Source: Lachnospiraceae bacterium (lineage in GTDB: Bacteria > Bacillota > Clostridia > Lachnospirales > Lachnospiraceae). Taken from it: a stretch of 64,000 bases of DNA. Positions 35,561 to 45,211 of this stretch are shown piece after piece (the stretch's first letter is position 1; every line of letters starts with the position of its first letter). Under the pieces are notes generated by a model that made no database searches, was not told the origin of the DNA, and saw nothing but the letters and a program-made list of their open reading frames with translations. The stretch lies in the NCBI GenBank assembly GCA_024696615.1, contig JAILGS010000097.1, positions 1 through 64,000 on the forward strand, written 5' to 3'. The position numbers were made by a program, and so were the translations under genes.

Positions 35561-35588
35561 ATTATACGAAAATCATAAGAAATTACAA
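35561..35588 (-). promoter_or_regulatory. flgB: SigA-type promoter for the flgB operon
   Basis: On the minus strand TTGTAA (35583-35588), 16-base spacer, TATAAT (35561-35566). The -35 overlaps the topA stop codon. The predicted leader before flgB is about 115 bases and contains the terminator-like hairpin. Confidence 0.65.
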
Positions 35589-37655
35589 GGTATTTTTTCC
35601 TTCATGATATCCACAGGTCTCATCGGAACATACCAGTTTATTTCCCTTTTCCAACATATACTTACCGCATTTTGGACATTTCTTCTCGGATGGTTTCTGC
35701 CAAGAAATAAAATCACATTCTGGATAATTGGCACAACCATAGAATCTTCTGCCCTTTTTCGTCTTCTTAATAATCACATCCGCACCACAGATTGGACAAG
35801 CAACCCCTGCTTTTTCCAAATATGGTTTGGTATTGCGACACTCTGGGAATCCAGGACATGCTAAGAATTTTCCATGTGGACCATATTTAACAACCATCTT
35901 ACGTCCACATAATTCACATTCCACATCCGTTTCTTCTTCTGCAATCTGAATATGCTCCAATTCTTCTGCTGCATTCTTCACTGCTTCATCCAAATCCGGA
36001 TAGAAATTACGGATCACCGTCTTCCAATTCACATTTCCTTCTTCCACACTATCTAATAAGGACTCCAAGGTGGCCGTAAAATTCACATCCACAATTCCTG
36101 GGAAGGCCTTTCTCATAACCTGATTCACTGCTTCTCCCAGTTCTGTCACATACAGATTCTTCTCTTCCTTAGTAATATAATGACGAAGCATAATGGTGGA
36201 AATCGTTGGTGCATAGGTGGAAGGACGACCAATACCCAGTTCCTCTAAGGCCTTTACTAAAGAAGCCTCCGTATAATGTGCTGGTGGCTGCGTAAAATGC
36301 TGCTTTGGATCATATTCCACGAAGGATAATTTACTACTCTCATCAATTCCCTTAATTAATGTGGTATTCTCATTCTTTTCCTCATCCTCTTCGATGTAGA
36401 CAGAACGGAAACCTTCAAAAGCAAGCTTGGAAGCTGCACAGGTGAAGATATAATCCCCACATTTTAACTTAATGGAAGTCACGTCATATTCTGCATCCGC
36501 CATCTGACTGGCAACAAAACGCTTCCAAATCAACTGATAAAGACGGAACTGATCCCTGGTTAAGGAATCCTTAAGCATGGCAGGAGTTAACGAAAGATCC
36601 GTAGGACGAATCGCCTCATGGGCATCCTGAATCTTCTTTCCTCCGTTCGCATTCTTAGCTCTCTTACTTACATATTCCTCCCCATAAGCTTCCCGGATGT
36701 AATTCTCCGATGCAGTAACTGCCTCATCCGCTACACGGGTGGAATCCGTACGGAGATAGGTGATAATACCGATGGTTCCATGACCTTTAATATCCACACC
36801 TTCATATAGATTCTGCGCAATACGCATGGTCTTAGAGGTTGCATAATTTAAACTCTTGGAGGCTTCCTGCTGTAAGGTACTGGTAGTAAAAGGAAGTGGT
36901 GCCTTCTTGGTACGCTTGGAAGTCTTAATGGAATCCACAAAAAATTGCTTTCCCTTTAATTCAGAAAGGATCCGATCCATCTCCTCCTTATTGTGAATCT
37001 CCACCTTCTTATCTCCCATGCCATAGAATTTGGCAATGAGATTCTTCTTCTCCCCATTCACGGATACCACTGCATCCAGGGTCCAATACTCTTCCGGAAT
37101 GAAGGAATTAATCTCATCCTCTCTGTCGCAGATAATACGAAGAGCCACGGACTGCACACGTCCTGCACTTAATCCACGTTTAATTTTATTCCATAATAAT
37201 GGGGAAATTGAATAACCAACCATACGGTCTAAAATACGACGGGACTGCTGTGCATCCACCAGATTCATATCAATCTTTCTAGGTGTTTTAATGGATGCTT
37301 TGACCGCATTCTTGGTAATTTCATTGAATGTAATACGATTGATATGCTTCTCATCCAGCTTTAATGCCTGTGCAAGATGCCATGAAATTGCTTCTCCTTC
37401 ACGGTCCGGGTCAGTTGCGAGATACACTTTATCCGCTTTCTTTACTTCTTTACGAAGTGCCGCAAGTAAATCACCCTTACCACGAATGGTAATATATTTT
37501 GGTTCATAATCATTTTCAATATCAATTCCCATGGTACTACGTGGAAGGTCCCTCACATGTCCCTGTGAAGCCATTACCTCGTAATTAGAACCTAAGAATT
37601 TTTTAATTGTTTTCACCTTAGCAGGCGACTCTACAATTACTAAATTTTTTGCCAT
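35583..37655 (-). CDS. topA: DNA topoisomerase I
   Basis: 690 residues. Toprim domain at the N-terminus (VIVESPAKVKTI, ATDPDREGEAISWHL), active-site Tyr in ITYLRTDSTR (near 300), and three C-terminal zinc ribbons with CxxC pairs (CELCGRKM...CPGFPEC, CPICGAD...CANYPEC, CPKCGKY...CSDETC). Relaxes negative supercoils. It has its own promoter and is directly followed by flgB, without the trmFO-codV-clpQY-codY genes that separate topA and flgB in Bacillus subtilis. Confidence 0.98.
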   Translation of the reverse strand: MAKNLVIVESPAKVKTIKKFLGSNYEVMASQGHVRDLPRSTMGIDIENDYEPKYITIRGKGDLLAALRKEVKKADKVYLATDPDREGEAISWHLAQALKLDEKHINRITFNEITKNAVKASIKTPRKIDMNLVDAQQSRRILDRMVGYSISPLLWNKIKRGLSAGRVQSVALRIICDREDEINSFIPEEYWTLDAVVSVNGEKKNLIAKFYGMGDKKVEIHNKEEMDRILSELKGKQFFVDSIKTSKRTKKAPLPFTTSTLQQEASKSLNYATSKTMRIAQNLYEGVDIKGHGTIGIITYLRTDSTRVADEAVTASENYIREAYGEEYVSKRAKNANGGKKIQDAHEAIRPTDLSLTPAMLKDSLTRDQFRLYQLIWKRFVASQMADAEYDVTSIKLKCGDYIFTCAASKLAFEGFRSVYIEEDEEKNENTTLIKGIDESSKLSFVEYDPKQHFTQPPAHYTEASLVKALEELGIGRPSTYAPTISTIMLRHYITKEEKNLYVTELGEAVNQVMRKAFPGIVDVNFTATLESLLDSVEEGNVNWKTVIRNFYPDLDEAVKNAAEELEHIQIAEEETDVECELCGRKMVVKYGPHGKFLACPGFPECRNTKPYLEKAGVACPICGADVIIKKTKKGRRFYGCANYPECDFISWQKPSEKKCPKCGKYMLEKGNKLVCSDETCGYHEGKNTL

Positions 37656-37689
37656 TATTCCTTACCCCTTGCATAAAAAAATCAATGAA

Positions 37690-37718
37690 AATATACAACA
37701 CATATATTTTTCTTGCAA
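37690..37718 (-). promoter_or_regulatory. topA: SigA-type promoter for topA
   Basis: On the minus strand TTGCAA (37713-37718), 17-base spacer, TATATT (37690-37695), about 35 bp before the topA start. A TTGACA just upstream is at the wrong distance for this -10. Confidence 0.6.
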
Positions 37719-37725
37719 GTGTCAA

Positions 37726-38901
37726 TTATAAAAGTCGTTCAAAAGAACCCCTGGCCGATTCCTTAACAAACCCCTTAAACTCCATACTTACAAGGGCCTC
37801 AATCACCATTCCAATTTTCATCTTGGACTCCTCCGTAATCTGGTTGATGCTCTTTGGAGTACAGTCTAACACTTTATAAATCATTTGCTCTTGGGCAGAA
37901 AGGGAGTGTAAGAGGGAATGATCCTTGACTTTTTCCTGTTCTTTAAGGGATTGTTCCTCACAACGAAGGGCCTCTTCTTTCTCCTCATCCATCCTATAGC
38001 AACCATACCCATCTTCGTGAAACACTTCCTGTGTCAGCATTTCTAAGATATCCCGGGGTCTTGTGACAATTCCCGCCCCAAGCTTTAATAATTGATTGCA
38101 ACCAAGGCTCATCTTATCACACATTCTTCCCGGAACCGCCATCACCATGCGATTTTGCTCCAAAGCCGCATCCACTGTGATTAATGAACCGCTTCGCTCC
38201 CTGGCTTCCACCACCACAACCACATCCGAAAGTCCGCTAATAATTCTATTTCTTAAGGGAAAATGCTTGGCAAGGGGCTTCATTCCCGGAGGATATTCTG
38301 AAATCAATCCGCCCCGTTCACTCATTTCCTCATACATGGCAATATGTTCCCTTGGAAAACATAGATCCACCCCTCCAGCAAGACAGGCATAGGTCTTTCC
38401 ACCTTCCACAGAAAGGGCTCCACGATGGGCCGCCCCATCAATTCCCTTAGCCAGTCCACTAATCACATTGACCCCAGCCATGGCAAGCTGACGCCCAATC
38501 TGGAACGCCATGGTTTCTCCATACTGGGTACAGGTTCTAGCCCCCACCACCGCCACACTATAGGGCTGTTCTTTAGGAAGTTCTCCTTTGATATATAATA
38601 AGTAGGGACGATTCGGAATGGTTAATAATCTGGTAGGATAGGCCTTCTGATGCACGGAAACTAACTGGATTTTATCCTTTTTTAATTGACAATAGGCCTG
38701 ATAATTGGCACCACTGCGCACATGATCATAAAAAATCTCCCCCTCTTCCTTTTTTAAAATGCCACTATCCACAAGGTCCGTTACCGAGGCTTCCACTGCC
38801 CCTTTACTGCTTCCGAACATGGCATATAATTTTTCCGCCCTATGATTTCCAATCCCCGGGCAACTACTCATCAAAAAGTCATAATATTCTTCCATCTCCA
38901 T
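37726..38901 (-). CDS. dprA: DNA-processing protein DprA
   Basis: 391 residues. N-terminal SAM/HhH-like part (SSCPGIGNHRAEKLY), Rossmann-like core with VVGARTCTQYGE, VISGLAKGIDGAAHRGAL and VVVVEARERSGSLITVDAALEQ (core ARERSGSLIT), and a C-terminal winged helix (INQITEESKMKIGMV). Loads RecA on incoming single-stranded DNA in transformation. Starts 3 bp after yifB; whether competence works here is unknown. Confidence 0.96.
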   Translation of the reverse strand: MEMEEYYDFLMSSCPGIGNHRAEKLYAMFGSSKGAVEASVTDLVDSGILKKEEGEIFYDHVRSGANYQAYCQLKKDKIQLVSVHQKAYPTRLLTIPNRPYLLYIKGELPKEQPYSVAVVGARTCTQYGETMAFQIGRQLAMAGVNVISGLAKGIDGAAHRGALSVEGGKTYACLAGGVDLCFPREHIAMYEEMSERGGLISEYPPGMKPLAKHFPLRNRIISGLSDVVVVVEARERSGSLITVDAALEQNRMVMAVPGRMCDKMSLGCNQLLKLGAGIVTRPRDILEMLTQEVFHEDGYGCYRMDEEKEEALRCEEQSLKEQEKVKDHSLLHSLSAQEQMIYKVLDCTPKSINQITEESKMKIGMVIEALVSMEFKGFVKESARGSFERLL

Positions 38902-38904
38902 GAC

Positions 38905-40461
38905 CTACATCTCACTTTCTTCAAGATTTCGTAAAATAATTGCTTCACTTACATGGGGAGCCCGGATATATTCTTCCCCCTCCATATCCGCAATCGTTCT
39001 TGCCACCTTAATAATTTTGTTATATCCCCTGGCGCTGAGGGAGTATTTTTCATAAGCTCTCTTTAAAAGCGCCCGGCCCTCTCCATCCAGGACGCAATAG
39101 GTTTCTAAGGCTTTGGCAGGAAGGTCCTTATTATAAGAAAACTCCTCCTTGCGGTATCGTTCTTTTTGAATGGCTACCACCCGTTCCACCACTTTCTGCA
39201 TGGATTTGGAGGAGTAGGGATCCTTTAAGATCCTTAACTCCTTACAAGCTTCTGCTTCCTCTACATCCTCCCACACTAATTCCTGATATTTTGGCTTATC
39301 CACATGGACCATCAAATCAAACCGATCTAAGAAGGGTTTGGACAAATGTCCTATATGCCTTTTAATATCATAATCCGTGCATCTGCAGCGGCTCCGGTCC
39401 GGGTAATAACCACATTTGCAAGGATTCATGGCTGCCACAAGCATTAAATCGGAAGGGAAGTTCACACTGATTCCATTGCGGATTACTTTAATCTCCCCTT
39501 CCTCTAAGGGTTGACGCATGCTTTCTAAGGTAAAGGGACGAAAGAGAGTTAATTCATCTAAAAATAAAACTCCACGATGAGCCAGGGTGATTTCTCCCGG
39601 TACCGGGAAAGCCCCTCCCCCTAACATGGCCACATCGGAGATGGTATGGTGGGGAGCACGAAATGGTCGCTTTCGAATGACGCTTGAATGATCCAAAAGC
39701 CCACAGATACTATAGATTTTAGAGATTTCAATCATTTCCTCATTGGTAAGACGGGGAAGGATCGAAGGAATTCTAGAAGCTAAAAGGGTCTTTCCCGTAC
39801 CAGGAGGACCACTCATTAACAGATTATGCCTTCCACAGGCAGCAATCAAGATGGCTTGTTTAGCCATTTCCTGCCCCTTCACCTCACAAAAATCCGGTTC
39901 ATTACCAGAAAGTCCCTCACTACTTCTTGGACATCCCACGGGAAGCGCATCGTCATCATTCATCACATCAATGACTTCTGCAAGATTTCCCGCTCCCACA
40001 ATCATCATATCCTCCATTAGTTCTGTTTCCATAAGATTTCTTACGGGAACGATTGCTTTTTTAATGCCCCGCTTCTTAGCTTCATGTACCATGGCAAGAA
40101 CACCAGGAATGGGATTAACCTTACCATCCAAGCTTAACTCTCCCACAATCAAAAACTCCTCCAAGGCGGATTTTCGGATAATTTCCATATCCGCAAGAAT
40201 TCCCACAGCAATGGGAAGATCCAACATGGTTCCGCTTTTTCGGATACTTGCAGGGGAAACGTTAATCACGATATGGGAACTGGGGATGGGATGATTCACA
40301 TTTTTCACTGCAGTCTTTACCCGATCCTCCGCCTCCCGAACTCTGGCTCCTAAATATCCCGTCATATGAAATACAGGAAGTCCATTGCTCATATCCACTT
40401 CTACCTCAACAATACTGGCCTCCACCCCAAGGATGGATGCACTATATACTTTTGATAACAT
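38905..40461 (-). CDS. YifB/ComM family AAA+ ATPase (Mg-chelatase-like)
   Basis: 518 residues. N-terminal Lon-protease-like S16 fold (GLPVFHMTGYLGARVREAEDR; core GLPVFHMTGYLG), central AAA+ with GPPGTGKTLLASRIP and LAHRGVLFLDEL, a Cys-rich insert (NPCKCGYYPDRSRCRC), and a C-terminal Mg_chelatase_C part. ComM relatives are helicases for branch migration in transformation. Pairing with dprA fits DNA uptake or processing. Confidence 0.93.
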   Translation of the reverse strand: MLSKVYSASILGVEASIVEVEVDMSNGLPVFHMTGYLGARVREAEDRVKTAVKNVNHPIPSSHIVINVSPASIRKSGTMLDLPIAVGILADMEIIRKSALEEFLIVGELSLDGKVNPIPGVLAMVHEAKKRGIKKAIVPVRNLMETELMEDMMIVGAGNLAEVIDVMNDDDALPVGCPRSSEGLSGNEPDFCEVKGQEMAKQAILIAACGRHNLLMSGPPGTGKTLLASRIPSILPRLTNEEMIEISKIYSICGLLDHSSVIRKRPFRAPHHTISDVAMLGGGAFPVPGEITLAHRGVLFLDELTLFRPFTLESMRQPLEEGEIKVIRNGISVNFPSDLMLVAAMNPCKCGYYPDRSRCRCTDYDIKRHIGHLSKPFLDRFDLMVHVDKPKYQELVWEDVEEAEACKELRILKDPYSSKSMQKVVERVVAIQKERYRKEEFSYNKDLPAKALETYCVLDGEGRALLKRAYEKYSLSARGYNKIIKVARTIADMEGEEYIRAPHVSEAIILRNLEESEM

Positions 40462-40478
40462 ATCTTCCTCCTTTACAT

Positions 40479-40512
40479 AAAAAAAGCATTCCCAAATTCT
40501 TGGAAATGCTTT
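40479..40512 (-). terminator. Rho-independent terminator before yifB
   Basis: Stem GCATTTCCA/TTGGGAATGC with one G-U pair (40485-40510) followed by seven T in the transcribed direction. It starts a few bases after the stop of the glycosyltransferase gene. Confidence 0.88.
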
Positions 40513-40517
40513 TCATT

Positions 40518-41615
40518 CTATTTATTGGTTATATCTTCTTCCGGAAAATAAAGAGAATCTTTTCCCACAGCTTCCACCATGGCTTTCTTTAAATATTCAC
40601 CGGACTGAATCTTTTTGGATACCTTGCCCACATTGGTACATAGGGTAATGTATTCCTTCGGATCCTTGGTTAATCGCTTAATAATGGCGGGGATATCATC
40701 CAGTGAATCGATGGTATATCCACAGCCCGTTTCTTTCACAAAATAACTTAAACCGGACTGGCTCCATACGAATACCGGTAATCCCGCAGCAAGGTATAGA
40801 CCACATTTGTGCGAATTGTTATATTTTAAATATTCGCCCAAACCACCACTGCAGGCGTGAACCCCAGTGCCGTCCCATACCAGGCCAAAATAACATTCAC
40901 TGACTTTATCAATCAGTTCCCTTGGAGTTAATACCTCATGGTAAATCACATGCTCCGTACGCATCACTCCCTGGGAGGATTTTCCCCATAATTCAAAACG
41001 AATTCGTTCCAATTCTTTAATGTCTTCTAAGTGATGAACAAATGGGGCTTTATCCAGATTTCCTGCAAAAGCAATGGGAACAAAGCTGGTAGGGTCTAAA
41101 ATCGTTAATTTTGGCTTTTTCTCCACTTCTAAAAGATAATCCCAACAACCCACGTTCACAATGCGACTACGGATGCCCTGGGAACGATAGAAAGCCTCTG
41201 CGCCCTTATTCGGAGCAAGAATAATATCTGCTCGTCCGATTAACTCCATCTCCTTGCGAATCAAGGCGCTGGTGGCCGGATCATCAAAATGTCCATCCCG
41301 GATGGAATTCACATCATTAATAAAGCAGATGACTTTCACTTTTTTCATCTTGGCTAATCCATAGACAAAGCGAAGTTTCAGTTCATTATCCGGGAAAATA
41401 AAAAGAAGATAATCTTCCTTTCGAAGGATAAAAAGAAAATACCAACACAGGGTGATTAGATCAAAGGCTTTGAAAACCTTGGGTGCAGCCTTGGGAACCC
41501 CAGGAATGAAGCGGATTCCAATCCTGGAAAAGACCTGATACACATCCTGCATGGCTTTACTTCCGCCATTATTCGCATAATCTACTTTTTGCCCAATCAT
41601 ATATACATGTGCCAT
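40518..41615 (-). CDS. Glycosyltransferase, galactofuranosyltransferase-like
   Basis: 365 residues from the ATG at 41615, which overlaps the previous stop (TAATG); a start 15 bases upstream is possible. No membrane segment except hydrophobic FDLITLCWYFLFILR near 50. GT-B like pattern: a nucleotide-sugar half with YFGLVWDGTG and GEYLKYNNSHKCGLYLAAGLPVFV (core KYNNSHKCGLYLAAGLPV, 18 residues), which is common in GT4-like and beta-1,6-galactofuranosyltransferases. The sugar donor cannot be named from sequence. Coupled to the fucosyltransferase gene. Confidence 0.75.
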   Translation of the reverse strand: MAHVYMIGQKVDYANNGGSKAMQDVYQVFSRIGIRFIPGVPKAAPKVFKAFDLITLCWYFLFILRKEDYLLFIFPDNELKLRFVYGLAKMKKVKVICFINDVNSIRDGHFDDPATSALIRKEMELIGRADIILAPNKGAEAFYRSQGIRSRIVNVGCWDYLLEVEKKPKLTILDPTSFVPIAFAGNLDKAPFVHHLEDIKELERIRFELWGKSSQGVMRTEHVIYHEVLTPRELIDKVSECYFGLVWDGTGVHACSGGLGEYLKYNNSHKCGLYLAAGLPVFVWSQSGLSYFVKETGCGYTIDSLDDIPAIIKRLTKDPKEYITLCTNVGKVSKKIQSGEYLKKAMVEAVGKDSLYFPEEDITNK

Positions 41616-42442
41616 TATATTACCGTCCATCCTTCCGGATAAATGTTACTTGAAGCATTACTAATATATGGTGCAATGATTTCCTTCTTCTCATAGGCAT
41701 TTAAATAGGCCGCCCACCAACTAAAAGTACTGTTGGAAATAATCTGATGCCTGCAATGCCGCATTAAAAAGAACTCATCCACATCACTAAAACTTCCTAG
41801 TTCACTAATAATCTTTACTGGCATGGAAGGATTCCATTCCTTCATGCATTCCGCCGCTTTGGCAGGATCATTGGTAAATACATAATAGGTGGCCTTGGGA
41901 TGAAGTTTTTGCATCATTGTTAAGGCTTTTTTAAAATATTCACTGGCAGGTCCAATAATATCCCCGCCACGAATATGAATCGCACAGCTTTCCGTGGATT
42001 CCAAAGAAGCTTCCAAAGCTTTCACTTCTTCACTTTGCTCATAGCCACATTGAAATTGTCGAATAATATCCTCTCGGCAAAAATCAAAAAACTGATAATT
42101 CTGCCACCATCCATAAAGATAAATATTTCTTAAGAATTTCTTGCGATACACTCTTTCATCATATAAGAATACGTAATTCTTATTTTCATAGATTACATGA
42201 TGCAAAAGATCCCGCCATAACCTTTTCCAGATTTTATGAAAGATGGTGCGATTCGAAAGGGATATGGTATCTTTACAGTCAATCTGAAACACTTCCTCTA
42301 ATTGATAATCCCGAATGGGAGAATTATCACATTCGGAAATATCTAATCGAAGCGTATCTTGATTCTTTTTTGCAGCTGCATAACCACAAGCGTAATTATA
42401 CATCTGATTTCCGAGGCCATCCCCGATCTTCACAATTACCAT
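41615..42442 (-). CDS. Alpha-1,2-fucosyltransferase-like protein (GT11)
   Basis: 275 residues, the usual size of bacterial GT11 enzymes. Motif I HIRGGD near 155-160 binds GDP-fucose; the C-terminal motif SNSTFSWWAAYLN near 239-251 is typical. The N-terminal start VIVKIGDGLGNQMYNYACGYA (core GDGLGNQMYNYACG) also matches the family. It likely transfers fucose or a similar sugar to a surface polysaccharide or flagellar protein. 14 bp after the DAHP synthase gene. Confidence 0.85.
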   Translation of the reverse strand: MVIVKIGDGLGNQMYNYACGYAAAKKNQDTLRLDISECDNSPIRDYQLEEVFQIDCKDTISLSNRTIFHKIWKRLWRDLLHHVIYENKNYVFLYDERVYRKKFLRNIYLYGWWQNYQFFDFCREDIIRQFQCGYEQSEEVKALEASLESTESCAIHIRGGDIIGPASEYFKKALTMMQKLHPKATYYVFTNDPAKAAECMKEWNPSMPVKIISELGSFSDVDEFFLMRHCRHQIISNSTFSWWAAYLNAYEKKEIIAPYISNASSNIYPEGWTVI

Positions 42443-42456
42443 GTATGTTCCTCAAC

Positions 42457-43485
42457 TTATGCTCGTTCTGCCATATCTAATAATAAGCGCTCGGAAGCTT
42501 CCCAACCAAGGCATGGATCCGTAATGGACTTACCATATACCTGATCTCCCACCTTCTGTGCGCCCTCTTCGATATAGCTTTCAATCATCACGCCCTTCAC
42601 CAGATTCTTGATTGCTGGGGAATACTTACGGCTATGAAGAATTTCGCTCACAATTCTTGGTTGCTGTTCAAAACGCTTACCGGAATTACAATGATTGGTA
42701 TCCACGATCACTGCAGGATTCTTTAACTGCTGTTCTTCATACATCTTTAAGACTAATTCCATATCTTCAAAATGATAATTTGGAAGAACCTGTCCATGCT
42801 TGGTTACAGAACCACGCAAAATTGCATGGGCATACTCATTTCCTGTGGTGGTAACATCCCAACCACGATAAATAAAGTTATGGGATAACTGTGCTGCATG
42901 AATCGAATTAAACATAACGGATAAAGTTCCGGAAGTAGGATTCTTCATTCCACATGGAACGGAAATTCCAGAAGCAGTTAATCGATGCTGCTGATCTTCT
43001 ACGGAACGAGCTCCAATCGCTACATAGGATAACACATCATCCAAATACCAATGATTTTCTGGATATAACATCTCATCCGCTGCAGTAAGTCCCGTAGCGG
43101 CTGCAATATCAATATGCATCTTACGAATGGCCACAAGACCTGCAAAAAGATCGGATGGTGCCGTTGGATCTGGTTGATGCAACATTCCCTTATATCCTTC
43201 TCCCGTGGTACGAGGCTTATTGGTATAAATTCTAGGAATAATAATTACCCGGTCCTTAATCTTTTCCTGAACCCTGGCTAAACGCTCACAATAATCCATT
43301 ACCGAAGCTTCATTATCTGCAGAACATGGACCAATAATTGCTAAGAACTTATCGCTTTTACCAGTAAAGATATCGGCAATCTCCTGATCACGTACCTTCT
43401 TTACCGCCATCAATGATTCTGGTACCGGATATTCCTCTTTAATTTCCTTAGGAACCGGTAATTTCTTGTTAAATGAAAATGACAT
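42457..43485 (-). CDS. 3-deoxy-7-phosphoheptulonate synthase (DAHP synthase), class I AroF/G type
   Basis: 342 residues from the ATG at 43485 with AGGAG upstream; a start 33 bases earlier is less likely. Motifs: GPCSADNEASVMDYCERL (core GPCSAD), PRTTGEGYKGMLHQPD, and near the end GVMIESYIEEG. It makes the first committed intermediate of the shikimate pathway. Feedback specificity cannot be stated safely. The ACT protein in the same operon is not fused to it. Confidence 0.94.
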   Translation of the reverse strand: MSFSFNKKLPVPKEIKEEYPVPESLMAVKKVRDQEIADIFTGKSDKFLAIIGPCSADNEASVMDYCERLARVQEKIKDRVIIIPRIYTNKPRTTGEGYKGMLHQPDPTAPSDLFAGLVAIRKMHIDIAAATGLTAADEMLYPENHWYLDDVLSYVAIGARSVEDQQHRLTASGISVPCGMKNPTSGTLSVMFNSIHAAQLSHNFIYRGWDVTTTGNEYAHAILRGSVTKHGQVLPNYHFEDMELVLKMYEEQQLKNPAVIVDTNHCNSGKRFEQQPRIVSEILHSRKYSPAIKNLVKGVMIESYIEEGAQKVGDQVYGKSITDPCLGWEASERLLLDMAERA

Positions 43486-43526
43486 CCTACTAACTCCTCT
43501 TCTTTCCATCTTCCTCAAAAAATGAT

Positions 43527-44891
43527 TTAATTTTTAAAACTATGGATTGGGGCAGGAATTCTACCACCACGATCCACAAAATTACTACAATCAAAGGAAT
43601 TGACAGGCATTACAGGTGCATATCCTAGTAATCCACCAAATTCCACCGTATCTCCCACGGATTTTCCAATAACAGGAATAATACGAACGGCTGTGGTCTT
43701 CTGATTGATCATACCAATCGCAGCCTCATCCGCAATAATTCCTGCAATCGTGGTTGCCTTGGTATCTCCTGGAATGGCAATCATATCCAAACCAACGGAA
43801 CATACACAGGTCATAGCCTCTAATTTCTCAATGGTTAAAGCACCGGCCACTACTGCATCAATCATACCCTGATCTTCTGAAACAGGAATAAACGCACCGG
43901 AAAGGCCACCCACATAGGAAGAAGCCATAACGCCGCCCTTCTTTACCTGATCATTTAATAGGGCTAAGGCAGCAGTGGTACCAGGGGCACCGGCATGTTC
44001 CACACCAATTTCATGTAAAATATCTGCCACACTATCCCCAATGGCTGGGGTAGGCGCTAAGGATAAATCAATAATACCAAATGGCACATGAAGTCTTGCA
44101 GAAGCTTCCTGAGCCACAAGCTGTCCCACTCTTGTAATCTTAAAAGCAGTCTTTTTAATGGTTTCACATAATACTTCGAAATTCTTGCCACGGACCTGTT
44201 CCAAAGCGTATTTTACAACACCCGGTCCGCTGACACCCACATTAATAATGGCATCCGCTTCCGTAACACCATGGAAGGCACCGGCCATGAATGGATTATC
44301 ATCCGGAGCATTACATAGAACCACCAATTTAGCACATCCCAAAGAATCATTCTCCTTGGTAAGTTCTGCAGTTTCTTTAATAATATCCCCCATAAGACGA
44401 ACGGCATCCATATTAATACCGGTCTTGGTAGAACCAATATTCACGGAAGAACAGATTAATTCGGTTTCTTTTAATGCCTTCGGAATGGAACGAATTAATA
44501 ATTCATCACTTGGAGTCATTCCCTTACTTACCAGGGCGGAATAACCACCTAGGAAATTAATTCCCACATCATGGGCTGCCCGGTCTAAAACCTTCGCAAT
44601 CTCCACATAATCATCGGAAGTCTTACAACAAGTAGCACCCACTAAGGAAATCGGAGTTATACTAATTCTCTTATTCACAATCGGAATTCCAAATTCCTTG
44701 GAAATCTCCTCCCCCGTGGATACTAAATCCTTGGCATAATGGGTAATCTTTTGATAAATCTTTTCCTTTGTCACTTCCAGACTCTGATCCGCACAATCCA
44801 ATAGGCTAATACCCATGGTAATGGTACGAACATCCAGATTCTCTTTTTCAATCATCTGATTGGTCTCAGCGACCTCAAACATATTAATCAT
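43527..44891 (-). CDS. PFL family protein, DUF711/UPF0210
   Basis: 454 residues. Typical UPF0210 motifs: [18 protein letters not shown] (18 residues), [15 protein letters not shown] and [15 protein letters not shown] at the end. Structure resembles glycyl-radical lyase barrels but without the radical site. Function not established. It is regularly next to a small ACT-domain protein (UPF0237), as here, 14 bp upstream. Confidence 0.93.
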   Translation of the reverse strand: MINMFEVAETNQMIEKENLDVRTITMGISLLDCADQSLEVTKEKIYQKITHYAKDLVSTGEEISKEFGIPIVNKRISITPISLVGATCCKTSDDYVEIAKVLDRAAHDVGINFLGGYSALVSKGMTPSDELLIRSIPKALKETELICSSVNIGSTKTGINMDAVRLMGDIIKETAELTKENDSLGCAKLVVLCNAPDDNPFMAGAFHGVTEADAIINVGVSGPGVVKYALEQVRGKNFEVLCETIKKTAFKITRVGQLVAQEASARLHVPFGIIDLSLAPTPAIGDSVADILHEIGVEHAGAPGTTAALALLNDQVKKGGVMASSYVGGLSGAFIPVSEDQGMIDAVVAGALTIEKLEAMTCVCSVGLDMIAIPGDTKATTIAGIIADEAAIGMINQKTTAVRIIPVIGKSVGDTVEFGGLLGYAPVMPVNSFDCSNFVDRGGRIPAPIHSFKN

Positions 44892-44905
44892 GGAACAAAC
44901 CTCAC

Positions 44906-45178
44906 TTAGATTCGATGCATCATATCGAAAATTTCTTCTCGCTGTGCTTTAATAATAACGCCAATTTCTTTTCCTAATGCTTCTAACTCTGCACTAATAT
45001 CATCAAAGGACTTGGTGCTCTGATTAAGATCCACAATCATCATCATATTAAAATATCCAGATACGATGGTCTGGGAAATATCCTCGATATTGATTTTGCT
45101 TTCTGCTAAATAGGTACATACCTTGGCAATAATGCCCACAGTATCCTTACCAACTACAGTAATAATCGTCTTTTTCAT
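44906..45178 (-). CDS. ACT-domain protein, UPF0237
   Basis: 90 residues, a single ACT domain ([23 protein letters not shown]; core [13 protein letters not shown]) similar to the GcvR/formyltetrahydrofolate regulators. It probably binds a small ligand such as an amino acid, and pairs with the DUF711 protein. Confidence 0.92.
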   Translation of the reverse strand: MKKTIITVVGKDTVGIIAKVCTYLAESKINIEDISQTIVSGYFNMMMIVDLNQSTKSFDDISAELEALGKEIGVIIKAQREEIFDMMHRI

Positions 45179-45211
45179 ATGATCCTCCTATGCTTTCCAC
45201 TCCCTAAAATG

